Source: Desulfomicrobium orale DSM 12838 (lineage in GTDB: Bacteria; Desulfobacterota; Desulfovibrionia; Desulfovibrionales; Desulfomicrobiaceae). Taken from it: a stretch of 64,000 nt of DNA. The DNA is taken from NCBI RefSeq assembly GCF_001553625.1, contig NZ_CP014230.1:868001-932000 (forward strand), written 5' to 3'. The position numbers and the translations under genes were made by a program. Numbering within the stretch: position 1 is the stretch's first letter; each line of letters opens with the position of its first letter. The notes below the pieces were generated by a model. That model was given only the letters and a program-made list of their open reading frames with translations, had not been told where the DNA came from and ran no database searches. Shown piece by piece: positions 17,885 through 25,595 of this stretch.

Positions 17885-17917
17885 TTTTTCGTAAAGGGGA
17901 GCTGTTTCCTGGTTCAT
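17885..17917 (-). pseudogene. Displaced first eleven codons of the EAL-HDOD gene
   Basis: On the minus strand ATG at 17917 begins MNQETAPLYEK, then meets the right end of the IS1595 element; read through, it gives a 74-residue chimera with antisense IS sequence that has no expected function. These codons join perfectly to IFVARQPIF at 17140 once the insertion is removed. The ATG is only six bases after the argC stop, so the intact gene was the downstream partner of argC. Confidence 0.9.
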
Positions 17918-17923
17918 GATGTA

Positions 17924-18970
17924 TCAGGGGATAAGGGGGGCGAAAGGCAGGCCGGAACGTTCCTCAAGACCGAGCATCAGATTGGCGTTGGCCACGGCCT
18001 GGCCGGACGCGCCCCGGCACAGATTGTCAATGGCCGAAACCACGATCAGGCGGTCCGTACGCGGATCCACCACCAGACCGATATCGCAGAAGTTCGTGCC
18101 CCGCACCCAGCGTGTTTCCGGGAGCACTCCGTCGGGCAGCAGCCGGACCCATCCCGCGTGGGCGTAAAATTCTTCGTAGCAGGAGCGGATTTGCTCCAGC
18201 CCGGCTCCGGCCGAGAGCCTGGCGTAGGCCGTGGTCAGAATGCCCCGATTGATGGGCAAAAGATGCGTGTTGAAGGACAGACGAATGTCCTTGCCCGCGG
18301 CCAGGCTCAATTCCTGCTCGATCTCGGGAGTATGCCGGTGTCTGCCCAGATTATAGGCCCGAAACGTATCCGACACTTCGCAGAAAAGCGTACCCACGCT
18401 GGCCCCCCGCCCCGCGCCCGTAGTACCGGACTTGGAATCGATGACCAGATCGTCTCCCGAAATAAGCCCCGCCCGCAGAGCCGGATACAGGGCCAGAATG
18501 GCGGAGGTGGGGTAGCAGCCCGGATTGGCCACCAAATCCGCTTCGGCGATCTCCCGGGCATAGAGCTCCGGCAAACCGTACACGGCTTCGGACAGCATTT
18601 CCGGCCGGGTATGTTTCTGCTTGTACCAGCTTTCGTATGTTTCCCGGTTGCGCAGGCGGAAGTCCGCGCTCAGATCCACCACCCGCGCTCCTTTTTCCCG
18701 CAACTCTGCGGCCATCTCCATGGCCGCGCCATGAGGAACGGCCAAAAAAACCAGATCACAGTGCTCCGCCAGAAAACCGCTGTCCGGCGCGGCGATGCGT
18801 ATCTCTCCCGCATCCATTCCGTGCAGAAACGGATAAATATCCCGCAGCATGCGCCCCGCCTCCTTGCGGGACGTGACCCGTGTCAGCCGCATGTCCGGAT
18901 GGCCGAGCAGAACACGAACAAGCTCCATGCCCGTATAGCCCGTCACCCCCACCAGCCCGACACGCTTCAT
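17924..18970 (-). CDS. argC: N-acetyl-gamma-glutamyl-phosphate reductase
   Basis: 348 residues. The N-terminal NADP-binding motif VGVTGYTGMEL and the catalytic cysteine C152 in NPGCYPTS are clear; HRHTPEIEQEL and SFNTHLLPINRG belong to the substrate-binding domain. It reduces N-acetylglutamyl phosphate to the semialdehyde in arginine synthesis. I chose ATG 18970 because GGAG lies seven bases upstream and the mature start MKRVGLVG suits the family; the frame extends seven codons further. It is isolated from other arg genes here. Confidence 0.95.
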   Translation of the reverse strand: MKRVGLVGVTGYTGMELVRVLLGHPDMRLTRVTSRKEAGRMLRDIYPFLHGMDAGEIRIAAPDSGFLAEHCDLVFLAVPHGAAMEMAAELREKGARVVDLSADFRLRNRETYESWYKQKHTRPEMLSEAVYGLPELYAREIAEADLVANPGCYPTSAILALYPALRAGLISGDDLVIDSKSGTTGAGRGASVGTLFCEVSDTFRAYNLGRHRHTPEIEQELSLAAGKDIRLSFNTHLLPINRGILTTAYARLSAGAGLEQIRSCYEEFYAHAGWVRLLPDGVLPETRWVRGTNFCDIGLVVDPRTDRLIVVSAIDNLCRGASGQAVANANLMLGLEERSGLPFAPLIP

Positions 18971-19040
18971 TCCTTTCTCCCGTTGTTGCATTGCGGGGGA
19001 AGCGCTTCACGCCTCCACCCGGAATCCGGCCATCTGGAAC

Positions 19041-19086
19041 CCGTGAAAATCGCTTCACCGAAAAATGATTTTCGGCCCGTTCACGG
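19041..19086. repeat. Nested inverted repeat between argC and the DUF1844 gene
   Basis: The outer arms CCGTGAA (19041-19047) and TTCACGG (19080-19086) enclose inner arms CCGAAAA (19058-19064) and TTTTCGG (19069-19075) around an ATGA loop. There is no adjoining T-run on the minus strand, so it is not a classic terminator; it may be an RNA structure ending the DUF1844 transcript or a protein-binding palindrome. Confidence 0.55.
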
Positions 19087-19145
19087 TAACCATGCCGCCG
19101 AGCCGCCTGAATTTCAGGCTGAAGCTGTTTCTATTTCAATGGGTT

Positions 19146-19436
19146 CTAGTCCGTATGCTGCACGTATTTCATGCGCAGCTCAAAAAGCATATCCCGCAGC
19201 AACCGGCTTTCCTGATCGGTGAGGTTGCCCCTGGTTTTGCTCTCCAGCATGCACAAAATATCGATGGTCTGCTTGGCCGCCGGAATGTTCTTCACAATCC
19301 GCCCGCTTTCAGGCTCCGGCACGTCTCCCAGATGCACCAGGGCCGAAGAGCTCATGGACAGAACAAACGTGCCGAAATCAAGCTGCGGCAAATCCGAACA
19401 GACGCACTTCAGATCATCCTGGCCGTCTTCACTCAT
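19146..19436 (-). CDS. DUF1844-family small protein
   Basis: 96 residues, soluble and acidic. It matches the DUF1844 pattern: LDFGTFVLSMSSSALVHLGD near the start, then the helical AAKQTIDILCMLESKTRGNLT and a LRDMLFELRMKYV tail. The function of the family is unknown. The start ATG 19436 follows GAGGG and overlaps the end of the aminotransferase gene by eight bases, so the two are probably translated together. Confidence 0.82.
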   Translation of the reverse strand: MSEDGQDDLKCVCSDLPQLDFGTFVLSMSSSALVHLGDVPEPESGRIVKNIPAAKQTIDILCMLESKTRGNLTDQESRLLRDMLFELRMKYVQHTD

Positions 19437-20616
19437 TGTCCCCTCCCTCTTCAGCATAGCCGTTTTTCAGGGCGTCTTCATAGGCTTCCATGGCGTCCTC
19501 AAGATACGTTCCGGACGCGGCATGCCCACCCGATTCCACCAGCCCTTTGCGCAGGGCGTACAACCCGGCCAATACGTCACTCCAGTCCACATGACCCATG
19601 TGCCCGAAACGGAGCATGGTCTTTTTCCATGCCCCCTGCCCGCCGGACATGATCACTCCGCAGGACTCGGCTGCGATTTTGAGGATACGTCCGCTGTCCG
19701 CGCCCTCAGGCAGCGTGATGGATGTCAGTCCCCAAGTGAAGTGCGTCTTGGCCAGAAGTTCCAGCCCCAGACTGCGGACGCCCGCCCGGACCATGCGGGT
19801 CATGGCCCACTGCTTGCGATATACGGCCTCCAGTGTTTCCCTGTGGAACATCTCGAGGCTCACGGCCAGCCCCTGCAACAGATTGACCGGAGAGGTGAAA
19901 AGCGTCTGGTTGCCCGCGTTCTTTTCCTTTTCGGCCAGCAGATTGAAATAGAAATTGCCGGAATGCGCCTCTCTGGCCCTGTCCCAGGCCCGGGAGCTCA
20001 GGCTGACCAGAGCCAGTCCCGGCGGCAGCATGAGCCCTTTCTGGGAGCCCGTCAGCAGGCAGTCCACGTTCCAGGCATCCATGGGGCAGGGCGAAACACC
20101 CACGGCCGAGATGCCGTCCACCACCAGCAGCACATCCGTTCCGGCCGTTACTTCGCCCAGTTCCCGCACGGGATGCAAGACTCCCGTGGAGGTTTCCGAA
20201 GCCTGCACCAGCACGCCACGGATCTCCGGCCTCGCGGCCAGCGCGGTGCGCACCTGCTCCGCCGACACGGCCCGGCCGGGCTCAAGCTGTATGGATGTGG
20301 TCTCAAGCCCGTGAGCTGTGGCGATCTCCCGCCACCGCTCGCCGAATTTCCCGCCTTCCACCACCAGCACCCGCTCCCCCGGAGAAAAAAGCATGCATAC
20401 GGCGGCATACATGGCGCCGGTGCCGGAGCAGGAAAGAGGCAGGACCTGCTGCGACGTGCCGAAAAGATACTGCAGACCGGGCTGGATGCCCTCCATCACC
20501 CGCACGAAATCCTGCTTGCGATGATGCACCATGTCCCGCGACAGCGCCAGGCGCACCTCTTCAGGCAGGGGCGTGGGGCCGGGAGTGAGCAGACGCGGCT
20601 TGTTGAGCATAAGCAT
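19429..20616 (-). CDS. Class V PLP-dependent aminotransferase (alanine-glyoxylate/serine-pyruvate type)
   Basis: 395 residues. The N-terminal LLTPGPTPLPEEV is the signature of the alanine-glyoxylate/serine-pyruvate group, and K193 in GSQKG is the PLP lysine; LLVVDGISAVGV supplies the PLP-contacting aspartate. It interconverts small amino and keto acids such as serine, alanine, glyoxylate and pyruvate. Which pair is used cannot be told from sequence. About 30 extra charged residues follow the catalytic domain. It overlaps the DUF1844 gene by eight bases and sits 38 bp after polA. Confidence 0.87.
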   Translation of the reverse strand: MLMLNKPRLLTPGPTPLPEEVRLALSRDMVHHRKQDFVRVMEGIQPGLQYLFGTSQQVLPLSCSGTGAMYAAVCMLFSPGERVLVVEGGKFGERWREIATAHGLETTSIQLEPGRAVSAEQVRTALAARPEIRGVLVQASETSTGVLHPVRELGEVTAGTDVLLVVDGISAVGVSPCPMDAWNVDCLLTGSQKGLMLPPGLALVSLSSRAWDRAREAHSGNFYFNLLAEKEKNAGNQTLFTSPVNLLQGLAVSLEMFHRETLEAVYRKQWAMTRMVRAGVRSLGLELLAKTHFTWGLTSITLPEGADSGRILKIAAESCGVIMSGGQGAWKKTMLRFGHMGHVDWSDVLAGLYALRKGLVESGGHAASGTYLEDAMEAYEDALKNGYAEEGGDNE

Positions 20617-20654
20617 ATTCCCGTTGCAAAAGAATTGACGCGAAAACCGGTGCC

Positions 20655-23201
20655 TCAGTGGGCCTCGTTCCAGCTCGGACCCGTGCTCCAGTCCACGGCC
20701 AGAGGGGCATTCAGGGCATAGACGGAGGACATGACACCCTCCACCGCCTCTCCCACCTGGCGGGCAGTCTCCGCCGGCGCTTCCAGCAGCAGCTCGTCAT
20801 GTACCTGTAAAATCAGGACTCCGCCTGCTTGATCGATAACCGGGCTTTTGTCCACTTTCAGCATGGCTTTCTTGATGATGTCCGCCGCCGAGCCCTGAAC
20901 CACGGTGTTGATAGCCATGCGTCGGGCCTGCTGCGCCAGATTGACGTTGCGCGAATGAATTTCCGGCAACATGCGCCGCCGTCCGGCCAGGGTGGTCACA
21001 TAGCCCAGGGCCTTGGCGCTCTCCTCGATCTCCTCGTAAAACCGCCGGACGCGGGACAGCTTTTCGAAATATACGGCAATGAACTCCTTGGCCTCCTTGA
21101 GTCCTATGCCCAGTTCCCGCCCCAGTTTCTGCGGTCCCATCCCGTACAGCAACCCGAAATTGATGGTTTTGGCCCGCCGCCGCTCGTCGGTAGTGACTTC
21201 GGTCTTGTCGAACAAAAGCCTGGCCGTGCGCGCGTGAATGTCGTCTCCTTCGGCAAAGGCCGCCAGCAGGGTCGGATCGCCGGACATGTGGGCCAGCACC
21301 CGCAGCTCGATCTGTGAATAGTCCGCCGCCACCAGCAGATTTCCCGGCGAGGCCACAAAACAGGAACGCATCTTCGGCCCCAGAGCGCCGCGGATGGGAA
21401 TGTTCTGCAGGTTGGGATTGCTGCTCGAAAGGCGGCCCGTGGCCGTGGCCAGCTGGTTGAAGGTGGTGTGCACGCGGTCCCGGTCGTCGGCCAGCCGGGG
21501 CAGAGGTTCCAGATAGGTGGAGCGCAGTTTTTCGTACATCCGAAATTCCAGCACCTGATCCACAATGGGGTGTCTTCCGGCCAGACTTTCCAGCACCGCG
21601 CTGGAAGTGGACTGCGCGCCTCCGGGAGTCTTCTGCCTGCTGCTCAGGCCGAGTCTCGAAAACAGGATGTCGCCGAGCTGCTGGCTGGAGCGGATGTTGA
21701 ATTCTTCCCCCGCCAGCTCGTGAATGGAGGCGCTCAGGCGGTCCAGCTCCGCCTGCACCTGATCCAGAAATTCCCCGAACCGTTCCCTGGAAATGCGCAC
21801 ACCGCGCCGCTGCATCCGGACCAGCACATCCGTAAGCGGCGTCTCCAGATCGCGCATGAGTGAAAGCAGCTCCGAGGCCGCCAGCCTGGACCGCAATATC
21901 CGGCCTACGGCCAGAGCCGTCTGCCCGAGGCCGCCCGGGCGTAATCCAAGCTCTTCCTCCAGCCCGTCGCGGATGCGTTCCAGGGAATAATTGCGCTCCT
22001 CGGGGCTCAGCAGATAGGCGGCCAGCTCGATATCGAAGATTTCGGCGCACCGGCTCGTGTCAAAGACGCCGGCTTCGAGCAAAGCCTTGTAGGAAGGCAC
22101 GTAGAGTGTAGCTCCTTCCAGAGCCCGGGCCAGTTCGCCCACGCCGCCCGTGAACATGAAATCGCCCCTGTCCGTTCCCAGCAGCCAGCTGTCCTCCACT
22201 GCGCAAAGGGCTGCTTCCCGGCCGGCCAGATTCTCCACACGGTCAACCCTGGCCGGTGCCGCCCATTCCGCCGGAGGCGTTTCCACGGGAGCTGGGTCCG
22301 CCGAGCCGGCGGATGGTCCGGCCAGGGCTTCCAGTTCCGCCGACAACGAACGAAATTCATATTCGCGCAGAAAACGGGCCGCGCCAGCCTGATCGACGGG
22401 CTTCACGGCGAGGTCTTCCAGCCGCACTGCCGCGCACTGGTCCGTACGCAGGGCGGTCAGCTCCCGGTACATGAAAACCGTCTCCATGTGCGGGCCAAGC
22501 AGGGTCTGCTCTCTGGCCGTGAGCCTGTCGAAATTCTCCCGCAACAGATCAAGGTTCGGGAAGCGGCGCAAAAGTCCCATGGCCGTTTTGGGGCCGACTT
22601 TGGGGATGCCCGGAATATTGTCCGCCGAATCCCCGATCATGGCCTGGTAATCGGCCCACTGATCCGGTGTCAGCCCTGTTTCTTCCATAAAACCATCGAG
22701 AGTGATGATCTTTTCCCTGCTCTGGGACGGATCCCACATGATCACATCCGTATCCAGGCACTGGCGCAGATCCTTGTCCGCGCCGACAATGACCACGCTA
22801 AGCTCCCCCTTGAACCGCCCGGCCAGGGAGGCGATGCAGTCGTCGGCCTCCACTTCTTCGGCCTCGACCACCGGAACGCCGAGCAGACGCAGACCCTCCT
22901 TGAGGGGTTCGATCTGGACGGCCAGCGCCTCGGGCATGCCCGGCCTGTTGGCCTTGTAGTCCGGAAAAAGGCTGTTACGGAAGGTCGGTCCCCGGCCGTC
23001 GGCAACAAAAGCGAGGTAAGCGGGGTGCTCTTCCCGCAACAGCTTCAGAACCAGCTTGAAGACCATGAACATGGCGCTGGTCGGAAATCCGTCGGCGCGT
23101 TTGAAATCGGGATAGGCGTAAAATCCCCGGTAGATGAAGGCGTGTCCGTCAATCAAAAAAAGAGGCCCGGCTTTCAGCCCGAGCCGCGCCTTAAGCGTCA
23201 T
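20655..23201 (-). CDS. polA: DNA polymerase I
   Basis: 848 residues. The N-terminal 5'-3' exonuclease domain (about 1-280; FLIDGHAFIYRGFYA, GVPVVEAEEVEADDCIASLA, GDSADNIPGIPKVG) and the C-terminal polymerase domain are intact: motif A DYSQIELRVLAH, motif B RRRAKTINFGLLYGMG, motif C VHDELLLE. The middle 3'-5' exonuclease domain lacks the DxE metal motif (only GTDRGDFMF in its place), so proofreading is probably absent, as in some other bacterial PolA proteins. It fills gaps in replication and repair. ATG 23201 follows CGGAGG; the frame runs 15 codons further without support. Confidence 0.95.
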   Translation of the reverse strand: MTLKARLGLKAGPLFLIDGHAFIYRGFYAYPDFKRADGFPTSAMFMVFKLVLKLLREEHPAYLAFVADGRGPTFRNSLFPDYKANRPGMPEALAVQIEPLKEGLRLLGVPVVEAEEVEADDCIASLAGRFKGELSVVIVGADKDLRQCLDTDVIMWDPSQSREKIITLDGFMEETGLTPDQWADYQAMIGDSADNIPGIPKVGPKTAMGLLRRFPNLDLLRENFDRLTAREQTLLGPHMETVFMYRELTALRTDQCAAVRLEDLAVKPVDQAGAARFLREYEFRSLSAELEALAGPSAGSADPAPVETPPAEWAAPARVDRVENLAGREAALCAVEDSWLLGTDRGDFMFTGGVGELARALEGATLYVPSYKALLEAGVFDTSRCAEIFDIELAAYLLSPEERNYSLERIRDGLEEELGLRPGGLGQTALAVGRILRSRLAASELLSLMRDLETPLTDVLVRMQRRGVRISRERFGEFLDQVQAELDRLSASIHELAGEEFNIRSSQQLGDILFSRLGLSSRQKTPGGAQSTSSAVLESLAGRHPIVDQVLEFRMYEKLRSTYLEPLPRLADDRDRVHTTFNQLATATGRLSSSNPNLQNIPIRGALGPKMRSCFVASPGNLLVAADYSQIELRVLAHMSGDPTLLAAFAEGDDIHARTARLLFDKTEVTTDERRRAKTINFGLLYGMGPQKLGRELGIGLKEAKEFIAVYFEKLSRVRRFYEEIEESAKALGYVTTLAGRRRMLPEIHSRNVNLAQQARRMAINTVVQGSAADIIKKAMLKVDKSPVIDQAGGVLILQVHDELLLEAPAETARQVGEAVEGVMSSVYALNAPLAVDWSTGPSWNEAH

Positions 23202-23331
23202 ACGGCCTCCGCCGTGGCGGTTGAATCTGATTTCCGTGAAATTCATTTCCGTCCGGGCTTCGGGCGGATCAGCTTCCTCAAAAGCCGGACCGGAAAATCG
23301 GGCGCCAGCGGGATCGCCGGAAAATGCCCCG

Positions 23332-24357
23332 CTATTCTTTCAGCGCGGGCTGGCCGCTTTCCTGGTCCTTCTTTTTCCCGGCTTCGCTGCCGGCATGCAG
23401 CCGGTCCCATACGAACTGGCTGGCGGACAACCCTTCCAGCTTCTCTATGGGAATTTCGGCCCGGGCCATGGATTTGTGCCCTCCGGCGGAACCCACGTCC
23501 CCGAACAGACGCTTGGCGAACTTGCCCATGTCCCGGCGCAGCCCGTCTCCCCGGAATACCACCACCAGCTTGTCCTCGTGGATGCCGCTTATCATAGTGG
23601 AAGACAGGCCGTGCACCCGCAGGAAAAAATCGGCCAGAATGACCAGAATGTCCGAGGAATCCACCTTCCCCATGAAAATAGTGATGGTTTTGCCGACTAT
23701 CCGCATTTTGCGGAAAGCCTGGGTGAAATACTTGAGCCATTCCAGACGGAATTCCGAGCGGATGATCTTGTGCAGCAGCGGCTTGTTGTAGAATTTCGAT
23801 AAATAGCGGAAGGCTTTCATGTCGTTGTCGTGGAATTCCCGCTCGAAACTCTGGGTGTCCGTCTTGATGCCGTAGAGAAGAGCCGTGGCCAGCAGCTTTC
23901 CGGGTCTGAGCCCCAGATTGTAGAGATACTCCGTCATGATGGTCGAGTTGGAGCCGTATTCCGCCAGAATTTCCACGAAATCGGCGTTCACGGGCATGCC
24001 CGCCACCTTGGGATGATGGTCGATGACCACGGAAAAATGCAGGCCCGCGAAGTCCGGGTGATGGTGCGGCTGGGAATCCACCAGGGCGAAATGGTCGTAC
24101 TGCGCGATGAGCGGCGGTGTCAGCCGGGTGATGGGGATACGCAGATAGCGGATCATGGCCAGATTGTCGGGCCGGGAAATCTCGTTCACATAGGCGATGG
24201 TCGCCAGTTCCACCCGTCCGGCCAGGATGCGCTTCAATGCCAGGGCCGAGGCCAGGGCATCCGGATCGGCATTGATGAGAATCAGCCACCGTTGCTGTTT
24301 CCTGAACAGCTCCAGAAGTTTTTCCAGTTTTGGACCGAGCTTCCGAAAATACGCCAT
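23332..24357 (-). CDS. DHH-family phosphoesterase (nanoRNase/RecJ-like)
   Basis: 341 residues. The DHH domain motifs are NADPDALASALAL, VDSQPHHHPD and VIDHHP, with YGIKTDTQSF, and a DHHA1 domain follows ending in GSAGGHKSMARAEIP. The family hydrolyses short oligonucleotides, pAp or cyclic dinucleotides using Mn2+; the exact substrate is not clear. A charged C-terminal tail (EAGKKKDQESGQ) is present. ATG 24357 starts seven bases after cobU with GAGAG upstream. The longer frame to 24486 lies inside cobU. Confidence 0.85.
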   Translation of the reverse strand: MAYFRKLGPKLEKLLELFRKQQRWLILINADPDALASALALKRILAGRVELATIAYVNEISRPDNLAMIRYLRIPITRLTPPLIAQYDHFALVDSQPHHHPDFAGLHFSVVIDHHPKVAGMPVNADFVEILAEYGSNSTIMTEYLYNLGLRPGKLLATALLYGIKTDTQSFEREFHDNDMKAFRYLSKFYNKPLLHKIIRSEFRLEWLKYFTQAFRKMRIVGKTITIFMGKVDSSDILVILADFFLRVHGLSSTMISGIHEDKLVVVFRGDGLRRDMGKFAKRLFGDVGSAGGHKSMARAEIPIEKLEGLSASQFVWDRLHAGSEAGKKKDQESGQPALKE

Positions 24358-24364
24358 GGCTCTC

Positions 24365-24880
24365 TCACTTGAGTTTCTGGGGCAGCCCCGCAACCAAGAG
24401 ATACACGCTTGTTCCCACCCTGGCAATTTCGCGGTTGAGCCCGCCCAGATCGCGGACAAAAGCCCGTGTTTCCCCGTCAAAGGCAAGCGGCCCCAGGCCC
24501 ATTTCCGTGGAGACGAGAATAAGACGCCCGCCCTTCCAGGCCGTCAGTTCCGCCATCAGTTTGCTCTGCGCCGCGCCACGGGCCGCCGCATCCGTAAAGG
24601 CGCAATTCACGGAAAAAAGCCAGAAATCCAGACTGTCCACCAGAATACCGCCTGCCCGTCCGGACAATGAAGCCAGCGTTTCCGGAAGCTCCGTGTCCAC
24701 CTCCACCACCGTGATCTCCGGATCCCGCTCCTGCCGGTGGATGCGAATCTGCTCCCGGAAGGCCAGATCTCTGGCCTTCCCCGTGGCCACAAAAGTCCAG
24801 GGTTTTGGAGACGAGGCCAGAAGTCCGAGGGCGAAGTCGGATTTTCCGGATTTGTTGCCGCCAAGAACCAGATCAATCAT
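24365..24880 (-). CDS. cobU: Adenosylcobinamide kinase/guanylyltransferase
   Basis: 171 residues, near the family length. The P-loop GGNKSGKSDFA opens the protein; VDSLDFWL and VSTEMGLGPLAFD with the FVRDLGGLNREIA stretch are the CobU signature. It phosphorylates adenosylcobinamide and transfers GMP to form AdoCbi-GDP in lower-ligand assembly of cobalamin. Its start overlaps the end of the cbiR-like gene by eight bases, so corrinoid remodelling and assembly are probably co-expressed. Confidence 0.9.
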   Translation of the reverse strand: MIDLVLGGNKSGKSDFALGLLASSPKPWTFVATGKARDLAFREQIRIHRQERDPEITVVEVDTELPETLASLSGRAGGILVDSLDFWLFSVNCAFTDAAARGAAQSKLMAELTAWKGGRLILVSTEMGLGPLAFDGETRAFVRDLGGLNREIARVGTSVYLLVAGLPQKLK

Positions 24881-25595
24881 GCCCGTCTCCTACCGGCATG
24901 CCCCACCGGGCCAGCCACCCGCGCAGCAGGGCCAGCGAGTGGCGCAGCTCTCCCAGATCGAAAACTTCCACCACCATGGTCACGTCCCTTTCCAGGAGGG
25001 AAAAAATGTCGCGCAGCAAACGCGGGTCCTTAAGCTCGGACAAACCCGCATGCCCTTTTGGGGATTCGCCCCCATACACGTGCAGCATCCGCACCCGGCC
25101 GAAAAATCCGGGCAAATCGAGAATCCGCTCCTGACCGTAGCTGAAGAGATGCCCCAGATCCAGGCAGACGCCCAGATCCAGAGCCCTTATCTCATCCCAG
25201 ATGTCCCACAGATCGCCATGCCGGACATTTTCCAGACAAAGAAACGAACCTGAGGCGGGATATGTTTCCAGCAACCGGGACAATTCGCCGGGAAGGGGTG
25301 GATGAAGCACATATGCATCCGGCTGGAGAAAAGAAATTTTCTCTTCAAGACCGGCCAAGGCCCGCGCCACACTCACCGCCCCGGAGCTCCAGGGCAGATC
25401 CAGAGGCAGATGGGCATGAAAGGAAAGACCGAGTTCCGGCAGATCCGAAGGCAGGTCTGCTTCGTCATAGTCCAGGCAGGCGCGCGTTTCCAGCAGCATG
25501 AGAGCGACTTCATCCACCAGACCTGCGAGAGCGTGACAATTGGTGCCCACACGGTCGGGAATCACGCAGGATGGAGCGGCCAGTTTCCAGCGCAT
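24873..25595 (-). CDS. cbiR: Cobamide-remodelling hydrolase CbiR (AP-endonuclease-2-like fold)
   Basis: 240 residues in the xylose-isomerase/AP-endonuclease-2 barrel family. LAAPSCVIPDRVGTNC and LVDEVALMLLE near the start and LSFHAHLPLDLPW match CbiR; LCLENV, CLDLGHLF and VRMLHVYG carry the acidic and histidine residues expected for metal binding. CbiR cleaves the nucleotide loop of cobamides so that the lower ligand can be replaced. The overlap with cobU, which acts on the resulting cobinamide, supports this strongly. One base overlaps the helicase stop. A generic sugar phosphate isomerase is the alternative. Confidence 0.82.
   Translation of the reverse strand: MRWKLAAPSCVIPDRVGTNCHALAGLVDEVALMLLETRACLDYDEADLPSDLPELGLSFHAHLPLDLPWSSGAVSVARALAGLEEKISFLQPDAYVLHPPLPGELSRLLETYPASGSFLCLENVRHGDLWDIWDEIRALDLGVCLDLGHLFSYGQERILDLPGFFGRVRMLHVYGGESPKGHAGLSELKDPRLLRDIFSLLERDVTMVVEVFDLGELRHSLALLRGWLARWGMPVGDGHD

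Larger units (their letters stand above)
17141..17892. repeat. 8 bp target-site duplication flanking the IS1595 element
   Basis: TTTTTCGT occurs at 17141-17148 and again at 17885-17892, immediately outside the terminal inverted repeats. Removing one copy plus the element restores an uninterrupted reading frame (APLYEKIFVARQ) of the EAL-HDOD gene. Eight bases is the usual duplication length for IS1595-family elements. Confidence 0.95.

Noticed and set aside
17693-17917. 74-codon minus-strand frame MNQETAPLYEKGSC...
   Set aside because: It is a chimera of the displaced start of the EAL-HDOD gene and antisense IS sequence, not a separate gene.
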